From Fimousia sp036311565 (GTDB taxonomy: Bacteria; Bacillota; Clostridia; Lachnospirales; Lachnospiraceae): 39,219 nucleotides of DNA. The stretch covers positions 1-39,219 of the forward strand of contig JAXJPR010000057.1 in the NCBI GenBank assembly GCA_036311565.1, given 5' to 3'. A program made the position numbers and the translations under genes. This document shows, in pieces, positions 1 through 8,395 of this stretch. Position 1 is the first letter of the stretch. Each line of letters begins with the position of its first letter. The notes beneath the pieces were generated by a model. The model worked only from the letters and a program-made list of their open reading frames with translations, had not been told where the DNA came from and searched no databases.

Positions 1-858
1 AAAATGTCAGATGCAAAGCTGTGGTTTATCAAGCTTTATGATGACGGTTATTCCTACAGCACCATTGCAAGTATCCGTGGTGTGGTAAAACCGGCATTTC
101 AGATGGCTTACACCGAGGATATTATCCGCAGAAATCCTTTTGAGTTCCGTCTGGATATTATCCCGAACAACACACAGAAAAGAGTTGCACTGTCCCCAAA
201 GCAGCAGGAGCAGTTTCTGGAGTTCACCAGGAATGACAAACACTTCTGCAGATATCTGGATGAAATCAAGATACTGCTTGGAACAGGAATGCGAATCAGT
301 GAACTTTGCGGACTGACCATTGCAGATCTGGATTTTGACCGCAGAAGAATCCGTGTGGATCATCAGCTGGTCAGAACACAGGATGGAAAACGCTATATTG
401 AGAAAACAAAAACGGAATGTGGCTGTCGCTACATACCAATGAGCGATGAAGTCTATGAGAGCTTCTACAACATTCTTTCCAACCGAAAGAAACAGAAAAA
501 GGAAGTCATGATAGATGGATACGCCGGATTTATTTTACTGGACAAGAACGGCAATCCAAAGGTGGCCATGCACGTCCAGAAAGTAGTGCAGAGGCTGTGC
601 GAGAAGTACAATGAAGAAAATATCATTCCCCTTCCACGCATTACCCCTCACGTATTCCGACACACATTTTGTACAAACATGGCAAATGCAGGCATGGATT
701 TGAAAAGCCTGCAGTATCTGATGGGGCATTCCGATGCCAGCGTTACTTTGAATGTTTACACCCATAACAGCTATGAGAAAGCCGAAGAATCCATGGCGCA
801 GATTGTGGCTTTCAGCGGTGGACAGACAGAGCAGGAAAACTTGAGAAGATTCGGGTGA
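1..858 (+). CDS. Tyrosine site-specific integrase (Tn916-like), 5' end outside window
   Basis: The reading frame is open to the first base, and the first ATG (position 4) falls inside the core-binding domain, so this is the C-terminal ~284 residues of a longer protein. Counting from that ATG, the catalytic set of a tyrosine recombinase is complete: R97 (GMRISEL), a lysine near 134-136, H216-V-F-R219, H242 (GHSD) and Y252 (NVYTH). The wording around the HxxR box and 'LQYLMGHSDASVTLNVY' resembles integrases of Tn916-type conjugative transposons, which usually sit at one end of the element. Family knowledge says such enzymes cut and rejoin the element ends through a 3'-phosphotyrosine. Codons ending in C or G look commoner here than in the downstream core genes, which fits horizontal transfer. 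The rest of the element would lie to the left. Confidence 0.93.
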   Translation, partial: KMSDAKLWFIKLYDDGYSYSTIASIRGVVKPAFQMAYTEDIIRRNPFEFRLDIIPNNTQKRVALSPKQQEQFLEFTRNDKHFCRYLDEIKILLGTGMRISELCGLTIADLDFDRRRIRVDHQLVRTQDGKRYIEKTKTECGCRYIPMSDEVYESFYNILSNRKKQKKEVMIDGYAGFILLDKNGNPKVAMHVQKVVQRLCEKYNEENIIPLPRITPHVFRHTFCTNMANAGMDLKSLQYLMGHSDASVTLNVYTHNSYEKAEESMAQIVAFSGGQTEQENLRRFG

Positions 859-1037
859 AAAGCATATACAGGCAGTACGGATGGGGCAAAAATCCATGCT
901 GGAGTACCCCATTTAGTACGCCAATTGCTTAAAAACCTATGTAGAGTGACGTAGTTTTACGTCGCCAACAACTTGATTTTATTGTGCAAGTTAAACAAAA
1001 AATAGACTTATAAACACTTATAAAGAGGTAAAAATGC
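859..1037. other. Junction between integrase and core chromosome, with three dyads (candidate element end)
   Basis: No gene is visible in these 179 bases. Three inverted repeats follow one another: GGAGTAC/GTACGCC (901-907 and 916-922, one mismatch), GACGTA/TACGTC (948-953 and 958-963, perfect, 4-nt spacer) and AACTTG/CAAGTT (970-975 and 987-992, perfect). A direct repeat CTTATAAA occurs at 1007-1014 and 1017-1024. Integrases of this type bind near the element end, just beyond their own gene, so an attachment site probably lies here. The exact junction cannot be placed without the other end of the element or an empty site. Confidence 0.45.
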
Positions 1038-1502
1038 ATGATTAAGGTACTTTTTTTGTGCCACGGCAACATCTGCCGCTCCCCAATGGCAGAATTTGTT
1101 ATGCGTGACATGATAACAAAAGAAGGTCTAGGAAATGACATCATCGTAGCATCTGCCGCTACCAGCCGGGAAGAAATCGGCAATCCGGTTCATTATGGAA
1201 CCAGGGCCAAGATGCAGCAGATGGGAATTCCTATGGCACCCCACAGAGCTGTTCAGATGACAAAGCAGGATTATAAAGAGTATGATTACATCATCGCCAT
1301 GGAACAGTGGAATATCCGTAACATTGGACGGATTATCGGAAAAGATGTGCAGAAAAAAGTACATCTGTTATTGGATTTCTCCAATGAGCCAAGAGACATT
1401 TCCGATCCATGGTATACAGGAGATTTTGACCTTACATATCGTGATATAAAAGAAGGGTGCGAAGGTCTTTTGAAATTCTTAAAAAAGGAACATCATCTGT
1501 AA
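1038..1502 (+). CDS. Low molecular weight protein-tyrosine-phosphatase
   Basis: This 154-residue protein has the phosphatase loop C8-H-G-N-I-C-R14-S near its N-terminus (CX5R: nucleophile cysteine and phosphate-binding arginine). It also has the general-acid D123-P124 in 'DISDPWYTGDF' near the C-terminus. Length and layout match the cytoplasmic LMW-PTP family (YwlE/Wzb type), which removes phosphate from tyrosine or, in YwlE, arginine residues. The sequence does not tell which. An AGAGG ribosome site precedes the ATG at 1038; another ATG at 1034 is in a different frame. The gene is monocistronic, between the integrative-element end and a strong terminator. It is probably the first core gene to the right of the insertion. 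Confidence 0.95.
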   Translation: MIKVLFLCHGNICRSPMAEFVMRDMITKEGLGNDIIVASAATSREEIGNPVHYGTRAKMQQMGIPMAPHRAVQMTKQDYKEYDYIIAMEQWNIRNIGRIIGKDVQKKVHLLLDFSNEPRDISDPWYTGDFDLTYRDIKEGCEGLLKFLKKEHHL

Positions 1503-1507
1503 GAAAG

Positions 1508-1566
1508 AAGGAACTGCTTTTAAAAGTCAGACTTTTCATGTGACTTTTAAAAGCGGTTCCTTTTTT
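1508..1566 (+). terminator. Rho-independent terminator of the phosphatase gene
   Basis: A 22-bp stem (1508-1529 with 1541-1562, one G-U pair) closes an 11-nt loop and runs into a T-run at 1561-1566. It starts 5 bases after the stop codon. The minus-strand exit is also moderately T-rich, so it may act in both directions. Confidence 0.9.
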
Positions 1567-1603
1567 AGCTTTTTTGCAGTATTTTTTGATCAACATACGA
1601 AGA

Positions 1604-1645
1604 GGACATTGCGCAGCAGATGCTCATCTGGCTTTTGCAATGTCC
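1604..1645. terminator. Stem-loop between the phosphatase and activase genes
   Basis: Outer stem GGACATTGC (1604-1612) pairs with GCAATGTCC (1637-1645). An inner stem CAGAT/ATCTG has loop GCTC. It lies just beyond the stop of the minus-strand activase gene. The T-rich side (1646-1657) is on the plus strand, so its use as the activase terminator is uncertain; it may instead be a 3'-end stabilising hairpin. Confidence 0.5.
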
Positions 1646-1660
1646 CCTTTGCTTTTTATA

Positions 1661-4600
1661 TTATGCTTCTAAATTTTTCTGTGCTGCAGACAGCATCAAT
1701 TTGATTCGGTTTACCTGGTTTACTTCACTGGCACCTGGATCGTAGTCGATGGCTACGATATTGGCTTTTGGGAATGCCAGGCGGAGTTCTTTGATGACCC
1801 CTTTTCCGACTACGTGGTTTGGCAGGCAGGCAAATGGCTGAGTACATACGATATTTGGTGCACCGCTGTGAATCAGTTCAATCATTTCCCCAGTTAAGAA
1901 CCAGCCTTCCCCAGTCTGGTTACCGATAGATACGAATGGCTCTGCATATTTTGCCAAATCGTTAATCTGCGCAGGTGCATCGAATCGTTTACTCTTTTCT
2001 AACTCTTGACGAAGAGTTTTACGATACTGTTCGATGGCAGCGATACCAGCTTGTGCAACCAAAGCAGAGGTTTTTGGACGACCTAAATAACGATGTTTGT
2101 ATTCGTTATTATAGAAGCTGTATAAGAAGAAGTCTAATAAATCAGGCATAACAGCTTCTGCGCCTTCCGCTTCTAACAGTTCTACCAAGTGGTTGTTCGC
2201 ATCTGGAAGGAATTTTACTAAGATTTCTCCTACGATACCAACACGAGGTTTTTTGATATTCTTTAATGGAATTTCATCAAAGTCTTTGATGATGCCACGA
2301 ATATTTTTCTTAAATTCGCTCATTTTACCGTTCTGTACGGATTTCTGGCAGCGTTTCTTCCATTTTGCATGAAGAGCATTAACGGAACCAGGTATCTTTT
2401 CATAAGGACGGGTGCGGTATACCACTCTCATAAATAAGTCCCCGTATACAATGGCCTGAACCGCACGGTTAATGAACTGTGGAGTGATCTTAAATCCGCT
2501 GTTCTTTTCTAATCCCTGAACGCTGACGCTGACAACCGGAATCTGAGCCATATTTGCTTTTTCCAGTGCACGGCGGATAAATCCGATGTAGTTGGTTGCA
2601 CGGCATCCACCACCAGTCTGAGTAATTAAGACTGCAATTTTGTCTAAGTTGTATTTTCCGGAAAGAAGAGCAGACATAATCTGTCCAATAACGATCAAGG
2701 AAGGATAACAAGCATCGTTGTTTACATATTTTAATCCTACATCGACCGCTTTTTTCCCCATTTCTGGAAGAATTTCTAAATTAAATCCGCAGGAGCGTGC
2801 AGCTGGTTCTAAGATGTCAAAATGAATAGGTGACATCTGAGGACATAACAGAGTATATCCTTCGTCTCTCATTTCCTTTGTAAATTCCACACGATTAATA
2901 TTAGATGGAACTGGTTTTGGTTCAATATTCTTACGTTTTCTTACACCTACCGCACTGATCAAAGATCGGATACGGATTCTGGCAGCACCTAAGTTGCTGA
3001 CTTCGTCGATTTTAAGAACGGTATAGATACGTCCGGATTTTGTTAAAATATCGTTGACACAATCCGTAGTTACGGCATCCAGACCGCATCCAAAGGAGTT
3101 TAACTGGATGACTTCTAATTGTTTGTGGGCTTTTGCATAGTTTGCAGCAGCATATAGTCTGGAGTGGTACATCCACTGGTCAGAAACGATCAATGGACGT
3201 TCGACTTTTCCTAAGTGAGAGATAGAATCTTCACTTAAAACGGCGATTCCATAAGAGGTAATCAGTTCTGGAATACCATGGTTGATTTCAGGGTCAATAT
3301 GGTATGGGCGGCCGCAAAGCACGATACCGGTATTTCCTGTTTCTGCCAGATAAGCAAGGGCTTCTTCCCCTTTACGTTTAATATCTTCACGAACGGCATG
3401 GGCTTCGTGATAAGCTGCAGCAACGGCATCTTTGATCTCTGTTTTTGGAATATCGAAGTATTCTCCCAATTCTTCATATAATCTTCTTACTAATGCAGAA
3501 GGGTTATCCAAAGCAACGAATGGATTCATAAAGTTGATGGAATCGTCTTTTAATTCATCCATATTGTTTTTGATATTTTCTGCATAAGAAGTAACGATTG
3601 GACAGTTATAGTGGTTATTGGCATCTGGTGTTTCATTTTGTTCATATGGAACACATGGATAGAAGATGTTCTTAATGCCGTAGTCGATCAACCATTTTAC
3701 ATGTCCATGAGCAATTTTTGCTGGATAACATTCAGATTCACTTGGAATGGATTCGATGCCCAGTTCATAAATCTTTTTGCTGGATTTTGGTGATATGATC
3801 ACACGGAATCCAAGTTTTGTAAAGAAGGTGTACCAGAATGGATAGTTTTCATACATATTCAGTACACGAGGAATTCCGATGGTTCCTCTTCTTGCCCGTT
3901 CTTCTTTTAATGGACGGTATTTGAAGATACGGTCCAATTTGTATTGATACAGGTTTGGCACATCGTCTTGTTTCTTTTCTTTTCCAGCGCCGCGTTCACA
4001 ACGGTTACCGGTAATAAAACGACGATTGCCGGAGAATTTATTGATTGTTAAAAGACAATGGTTCATACAGCCTTTACAACGGCTCATGCTTGTTTCAAAA
4101 GTCAGATTTAAGATCTCATCAATGGTCAGCATAGAAGTTTCCATGCCCTCTTCATAACGTTCTCTGGCGATTAAAGCAGCACCGAACGCTCCCATAATAC
4201 CAGCAATATCTGGACGGATGGCTTTGCATCCGGAAATCAGTTCGAAGCTTCGCAATACGGCATCGTTGTAGAAGGTACCACCCTGTACGACGATGTTTTC
4301 TCCCAGATCTTTTGGATCGGTCAGTTTAATTACTTTTAATAAAGCATTTTTAATAACGGAATAAGCAAGACCGGCAGAAATATCAGCCACACTTGCGCCT
4401 TCTTTTTGTGCCTGTTTTACTTTTGAGTTCATAAATACAGTACAGCGGGAACCAAGGTCAATTGGTGTTTTAGAAGTCAGTGCAATTTTTGCAAAGTCTT
4501 CCACGCTGTAATTTAAGGATTTTGCAAATGTTTCAATGAAAGAACCGCATCCGGAAGAGCAGGCTTCATTTAACATTACGTTATCTACGGCGTTATTTTT

Positions 4601-5884
4601 TATTTTGATACATTTCATATCCTGTCCGCCGATATCCAGGATACAATCTACTTTCGGATTAAAGAAAGAAGCAGCATAGTAGTGAGCGATGGTCTCTACT
4701 TCTCCAAAATCAAGCTGAAGAGCCGCTTTAATTAAGGCTTCTCCATATCCGGTAGAACAGGAAGCGGAGATAATGGCATCCTTTGGAAGAAGCTGACTGA
4801 TTTCTTTTACCGCCCGTATGGTCGTCTTTAATGGACTTCCGCTGTTGCTGCTATAAAAGCTATATAATAATTCTCCATCTTCGCCGACCAGAGCGACTTT
4901 TGTTGTGGTAGAACCGGCATCTACGCCCAGGAAGCATTTTCCTTTATAGGAAGCCAGATTCCCTCTAGTCACAGCATATTGGTTATGTTTTTGCTGGAAT
5001 TCTTCATATTCTTCTTTGGAACGGAACAATGGGTCCATACGTTCTACTTCCACAGCTAATTGGATATCATTGTCAAATTCTTTTAATAAATCACCCAGGG
5101 AAACAGAAACTTCTTCCTTTGCGTTTAAAGCTGCACCCATAGCAGCAAATAAATGAGAATGGGTTGGAGCAATGATTGCATCCCCTTTTAATCCCAATGT
5201 ACGGATAAATGCTTCTTTTAATTCAGAAAGGAAATGAAGAGGGCCTCCTAAAAAGGCAACATTCCCGCGAATCGGTTTTCCACAGGCAAGACCACTGATG
5301 GTCTGGTTTACGACAGCCTGAAAAATAGAAGCCGCAAGATTTTCCTTTGTTGCACCTTCATTGATCAGAGGCTGAATATCTGTCTTTGCAAATACCCCGC
5401 AACGGGCAGCAATCGGATAAATCGTGTCATAATTTTTCGCATATTCATTTAATCCAGCGGCATCTGTCTGAAGAAGAGTTGCCATCTGGTCAATAAAAGA
5501 ACCGGTACCTCCGGCACATACCCCATTCATACGCTGGTCAATGCCGTTTGTAAAATAGATGATTTTTGCATCCTCTCCACCTAATTCAATGGCTACGTCA
5601 CAATGGGGAGCGTAGTCCTGAAGAGCAGTGGATACACAGACAACTTCTTGACAAAATGGAATATGTAAATATTCAGAAATCGCTAATCCGCCAGAACCAG
5701 TAACGGTTGGCAGAAGGATAAGATTCCCTAATTGTTCTTTTGCATCCTTTAAAAGACCTGATAAAGTTCCTTGAATATTAGCAAAATGTCGTTTGTAATC
5801 GGAAAATAGAATATGGTGTTCTTCGTCAATGATAATAACTTTTACAGTAGTTGAACCGATGTCAATACCTAAACGTGTTTTCAT
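1661..5884 (-). CDS. Fused acyl-CoA dehydratase activase: two ASKHA ATPase domains plus HgdB-like DUF2229 region
   Basis: This protein has about 1407 residues. The start is taken at 5884 because GAGG lies 9 bases upstream; ATGs at 5899 and 5941 lack a ribosome site. Domain 1 (about 1-255) has the nucleotide-binding GIDIGSTTVK and C123 and C162, placed like the [4Fe-4S] ligands of 2-hydroxyglutaryl-CoA dehydratase activator HgdC. Domain 2 (about 317-575) repeats this with GVDAGSTTTK, C442/C446 and C481. A cysteine patch C603-C606-C610 plus C629 follows, then a DUF2229 region resembling the dehydratase B subunit. HgdC proteins use ATP to push a low-potential electron into a dehydratase. Large fusions like this are widespread in anaerobes, but their substrate is generally unknown. 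No dehydratase or CoA-transferase gene is adjacent. Confidence 0.9.
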   Translation of the reverse strand: MKTRLGIDIGSTTVKVIIIDEEHHILFSDYKRHFANIQGTLSGLLKDAKEQLGNLILLPTVTGSGGLAISEYLHIPFCQEVVCVSTALQDYAPHCDVAIELGGEDAKIIYFTNGIDQRMNGVCAGGTGSFIDQMATLLQTDAAGLNEYAKNYDTIYPIAARCGVFAKTDIQPLINEGATKENLAASIFQAVVNQTISGLACGKPIRGNVAFLGGPLHFLSELKEAFIRTLGLKGDAIIAPTHSHLFAAMGAALNAKEEVSVSLGDLLKEFDNDIQLAVEVERMDPLFRSKEEYEEFQQKHNQYAVTRGNLASYKGKCFLGVDAGSTTTKVALVGEDGELLYSFYSSNSGSPLKTTIRAVKEISQLLPKDAIISASCSTGYGEALIKAALQLDFGEVETIAHYYAASFFNPKVDCILDIGGQDMKCIKIKNNAVDNVMLNEACSSGCGSFIETFAKSLNYSVEDFAKIALTSKTPIDLGSRCTVFMNSKVKQAQKEGASVADISAGLAYSVIKNALLKVIKLTDPKDLGENIVVQGGTFYNDAVLRSFELISGCKAIRPDIAGIMGAFGAALIARERYEEGMETSMLTIDEILNLTFETSMSRCKGCMNHCLLTINKFSGNRRFITGNRCERGAGKEKKQDDVPNLYQYKLDRIFKYRPLKEERARRGTIGIPRVLNMYENYPFWYTFFTKLGFRVIISPKSSKKIYELGIESIPSESECYPAKIAHGHVKWLIDYGIKNIFYPCVPYEQNETPDANNHYNCPIVTSYAENIKNNMDELKDDSINFMNPFVALDNPSALVRRLYEELGEYFDIPKTEIKDAVAAAYHEAHAVREDIKRKGEEALAYLAETGNTGIVLCGRPYHIDPEINHGIPELITSYGIAVLSEDSISHLGKVERPLIVSDQWMYHSRLYAAANYAKAHKQLEVIQLNSFGCGLDAVTTDCVNDILTKSGRIYTVLKIDEVSNLGAARIRIRSLISAVGVRKRKNIEPKPVPSNINRVEFTKEMRDEGYTLLCPQMSPIHFDILEPAARSCGFNLEILPEMGKKAVDVGLKYVNNDACYPSLIVIGQIMSALLSGKYNLDKIAVLITQTGGGCRATNYIGFIRRALEKANMAQIPVVSVSVQGLEKNSGFKITPQFINRAVQAIVYGDLFMRVVYRTRPYEKIPGSVNALHAKWKKRCQKSVQNGKMSEFKKNIRGIIKDFDEIPLKNIKKPRVGIVGEILVKFLPDANNHLVELLEAEGAEAVMPDLLDFFLYSFYNNEYKHRYLGRPKTSALVAQAGIAAIEQYRKTLRQELEKSKRFDAPAQINDLAKYAEPFVSIGNQTGEGWFLTGEMIELIHSGAPNIVCTQPFACLPNHVVGKGVIKELRLAFPKANIVAIDYDPGASEVNQVNRIKLMLSAAQKNLEA

Positions 5885-5969
5885 TTTATGATACCTCATT
5901 TTCGTAAATAACTTCAATTTTTCATATGTTATATGGTTCATTTATATTGAAAATCAAACCATTGTTCCT

Positions 5970-5998
5970 ATTATAATGTAAGAACTGGTAAAAAACAA
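5970..5998 (-). promoter_or_regulatory. Sigma-A type promoter for the activase gene
   Basis: Read on the minus strand: -35 TTGTTT (5998-5993), 17-bp spacer, -10 TATAAT (5975-5970). It lies about 86 bases upstream of the ATG at 5884 and is divergent from the LysM gene. Confidence 0.7.
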
Positions 5999-6066
5999 GA
6001 AAAAATGTACACTTTGTCGTTTGTGTGCATAAACTATTAATAAAAGGAATAAAGGAACTATATAAT

Positions 6067-6459
6067 ATGGAAGAAAAAAAACAATGCAAAGGTATGATAT
6101 ATCAGGTCAAAAATGGAGATACTCTTTATAGGATTGCTAAAATGCATGGGATAAAAGTGCGGGATTTAATGTTGGCAAATCCATATGTGAACGTGTATCA
6201 GCTCCAGATCGGAGACGAACTTTGTGTACCAGTTTTCACAAATATGCCGGGAAATGGAGTAAGACCTTACAGAGTTGGTAAAAATGAAACTCTTGGAAGT
6301 ATTCTGAAAAAAACAGGGCTTTCTTATGAAGAATTGGTAAAAATGAACAAAAAAATAGAGGATCTTCCAGTGAGTGAGGGAACAGTACTGCTGATTCCTC
6401 AAAAGAATCAAAAGGAAAACATAGAAAATACATTAGAAAGTCAAGAAGATTTAACATGA
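6067..6459 (+). CDS. Protein with two LysM domains
   Basis: The 130-residue protein starts at ATG 6067, preceded by AAAGGA; the frame is open upstream but has no better ribosome site. It carries one clear LysM domain (about 12-55: 'YQVKNGDTLYRIAKMHGI' through 'LQIGDELCVP') and a second, more divergent one (about 67-110: 'YRVGKNETLGSILKK' through 'VLLIP'). LysM domains bind N-acetylglucosamine polymers such as peptidoglycan. There is no signal peptide, membrane segment or catalytic domain. In spore formers such short LysM proteins are often placed on the forespore or coat, but that is only inference here. It is divergent from the activase gene and followed by the strong CorA promoter. Confidence 0.85.
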   Translation: MEEKKQCKGMIYQVKNGDTLYRIAKMHGIKVRDLMLANPYVNVYQLQIGDELCVPVFTNMPGNGVRPYRVGKNETLGSILKKTGLSYEELVKMNKKIEDLPVSEGTVLLIPQKNQKENIENTLESQEDLT

Positions 6460-6466
6460 AAGAGAT

Positions 6467-6495
6467 TTGACAAATATTTTTATCTTATCTATAAT
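6467..6495 (+). promoter_or_regulatory. Perfect sigma-A consensus promoter for the CorA gene
   Basis: TTGACA (6467-6472), 17-bp spacer, TATAAT (6490-6495): both hexamers match the consensus exactly. Transcription should start near 6502, giving a leader of about 70 nt before the ATG at 6573. Confidence 0.9.
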
Positions 6496-6514
6496 GAGTG
6501 TGTTATGGGAAAGG

Positions 6515-6552
6515 GCTTCTTCTGGGTTCTTCAGAAGAAGCATCCTTGATGC
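6515..6552 (+). promoter_or_regulatory. Structured 5' leader of the CorA mRNA: two hairpins
   Basis: A perfect 10-bp stem GCTTCTTCTG/CAGAAGAAGC (6515-6524 and 6532-6541, 7-nt loop) is directly followed by a competing 5-bp stem GCATC/GATGC (6540-6544 and 6548-6552). They share bases 6540-6541, so the two stems cannot both form fully. No T-run follows, so this is not a simple terminator. The start codon lies 20 bases beyond. It is much shorter than the M-box magnesium riboswitch and matches no class I recognise. Confidence 0.6.
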
Positions 6553-6572
6553 AAAAGAAATGAGGTGAAGCA

Positions 6573-7505
6573 ATGATTCGTATTTTTCGTACAATAGAAA
6601 ATACTATTCAACAGGTAAGCGAAGGATCAGAAGGCTGCTGGATTGCCCTGACAGCTCCTACCGCTGCAGAACTGATTGAAATTGCTTCTGATTATCATAT
6701 TGACATCGATCATCTGAAAGCACCTCTGGATGAAGAAGAACGATCCCGTATAGAGGTCGAAGATGATTACACCATGACCATTGTAGACATTCCGGTAACG
6801 GAAGAACGAAAAGAGAAGGAATATTATGTAACAATTCCATGCGGCATTATCATTACTGAGAAGAACATTATTACGATTTGTTTAGAGGATACTCCGATCC
6901 TGGAGGGATTTATGGATGGACGTGTCCGTAATTTTTGGACATATCGGAGAACTCGCTTTTTCTTACAGATTCTTAACAGAAATGCAGCTATGTATCTGCA
7001 GTATCTGCGAATGATTGACAAGAAAAGTGATGAAGTCGAAAAGAAACTTCATATTTCTACAAAGAATCAGGAATTAATTGAATTGCTGGAATTGGAAAAA
7101 TCTCTGGTATATTTTACGACCTCCCTCCGTTCAAATGAAGTAGTTTTGGAACGCATGTTAAAAATTGAGGCCATTAAGAAGTATCCAGAAGATGAAGAAT
7201 TATTGGAAGACGTTATTATTGAAAATAAGCAGGCGATTGAGATGGCGGATATCTATAGCAATATTTTAAGTGGGACTATGGATGCGTATGCATCTGTTAT
7301 TTCCAACAATTTAAATATTGTCATGAAAATACTAGCTGTAATTACCATTATCATGTCCATCCCAACGATGATTGCCAGCTTTTGGGGAATGAATGTATCT
7401 GTGCCGTTAGCGGACAATTCCCATGGATTTGCAATTGTGTTAGGAATATCAGCAGTACTGACCCTGTTGGGATATCTGGTGCTGTCAAAGAAAAAAATGT
7501 TTTAG
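6573..7505 (+). CDS. CorA-family divalent metal ion transporter
   Basis: This 310-residue protein has the CorA plan: a long soluble N-terminal domain, a charged helix-rich region and two C-terminal membrane helices (about 252-270 and 285-304). The family signature GMN is at 272-274 ('FWGMNVSVPL') at the mouth of the first helix. CorA proteins are pentameric channels for Mg2+, Co2+ or Ni2+. The variant after GMN (V-S-V-P) differs from the classical F/Y-G-M-N-F and is common in the Firmicute branch, so the preferred ion is open. The ATG follows GAGGTG. The gene has its own consensus promoter and a hairpin leader, and the rhomboid-like gene begins 12 bases after its stop. Confidence 0.93.
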   Translation: MIRIFRTIENTIQQVSEGSEGCWIALTAPTAAELIEIASDYHIDIDHLKAPLDEEERSRIEVEDDYTMTIVDIPVTEERKEKEYYVTIPCGIIITEKNIITICLEDTPILEGFMDGRVRNFWTYRRTRFFLQILNRNAAMYLQYLRMIDKKSDEVEKKLHISTKNQELIELLELEKSLVYFTTSLRSNEVVLERMLKIEAIKKYPEDEELLEDVIIENKQAIEMADIYSNILSGTMDAYASVISNNLNIVMKILAVITIIMSIPTMIASFWGMNVSVPLADNSHGFAIVLGISAVLTLLGYLVLSKKKMF

Positions 7506-7517
7506 AGGGAATTGGTT

Positions 7518-8372
7518 ATGAATTTTTTAGACAAACTGGAACAGAAGTTTGGAAAGTATGCAATTAAGGATCTACCAAAATATATTGTTATGTGTTATAT
7601 CATTGGAGCAGTCATTGATTTTGCTGCACCAGATTTATACTATAATTATCTTGCACTCAGTCCATATATGATCTTAAGAGGACAAGTATGGCGTCTGGTA
7701 ACTTTTTTGTTTGCGCCATTGGTAGATATGCGTTCTTTGATCGGCATTTTATTTGTTGTATTTGTGCTGATGTTTTACTATTCAATTTGTAGTTCGTTAG
7801 AGCGCATCTGGGGAAGTTTCCGTTTTAACATGTATATGTTCACAGGAATCTTAGGAACGATTCTTGGAGCATTTATTGTTTATGCATTCGCTCCATCTGC
7901 TTATGTCATTATGGATACATATTATCTGCAGTTGACACTGTTTTTGGCATATGCAAGCTTGTTCCCGGAAGTAAAGATTTTGCTTTATGGAATTGTTCCA
8001 GTAAAAATCAAATGGATCGCGTATTTAGATGTAGCACTGTTGCTCTATTATTTTATTACGGCTGGATCAGGAATTTTTGGTTTCTGCAGCCGTGTGGCAA
8101 TTGTGATTTCACTTTTGAACTTCCTGGTATACTTTTTTGCTGGAAGAAATGGTGCAAAATACCGTCCAAGTGAAATAAAAAGAAAACAAAAATTTAAAAA
8201 GCATGTCCAACAGTCACGTGGTGGTGCCAGACACCAATGTGCTGTTTGCCATAGAACAGAGCTGGACGATCCTACCCTGGAGTTTCGTTTTTGCTCAAAA
8301 TGTGATGGGAACTATGAATATTGTCAGGATCACTTATTCACCCATACGCATGTAAAATACAACCATAAATAG
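7518..8372 (+). CDS. Rhomboid-like membrane protein without protease residues, Cys/His-rich C-terminus
   Basis: The 284-residue protein starts at ATG 7518, seven bases after GAGGGA. About six hydrophobic segments span 22-205. Rhomboid-fold landmarks are visible: 'GQVWRLVTFLF' (55-65) and 'LERIWGSFRFNMYMF' (94-108). The serine motif GxSG expected near 135-142 is replaced by 'YYLQLTLFLAYA', and the last membrane segments have no catalytic histidine. It is therefore a pseudoprotease of the derlin/TMEM115-like kind. After a basic linker (about 212-235) comes C241-x2-C244, C259-x2-C262, C269, H272, H276 and H278, which look like metal ligands. Co-transcription with the CorA gene suggests a membrane quality-control or metal-related role, but this is unproven. 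Confidence 0.8.
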   Translation: MNFLDKLEQKFGKYAIKDLPKYIVMCYIIGAVIDFAAPDLYYNYLALSPYMILRGQVWRLVTFLFAPLVDMRSLIGILFVVFVLMFYYSICSSLERIWGSFRFNMYMFTGILGTILGAFIVYAFAPSAYVIMDTYYLQLTLFLAYASLFPEVKILLYGIVPVKIKWIAYLDVALLLYYFITAGSGIFGFCSRVAIVISLLNFLVYFFAGRNGAKYRPSEIKRKQKFKKHVQQSRGGARHQCAVCHRTELDDPTLEFRFCSKCDGNYEYCQDHLFTHTHVKYNHK

Positions 8373-8395
8373 GGAATATAAAAGGAGAATATGAT

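Noticed and set aside
1..858. Phage origin for the integrase
   Set aside because: No phage structural, lysis or repressor gene is in the window, and the motif wording is closer to conjugative-transposon integrases; the left part is outside the window, so this remains a preference rather than proof.
6502..6572. M-box (magnesium) riboswitch in the corA leader
   Set aside because: The leader is only about 70 nt with two short hairpins; the M-box is more than twice that length and has several conserved helices that are not present.
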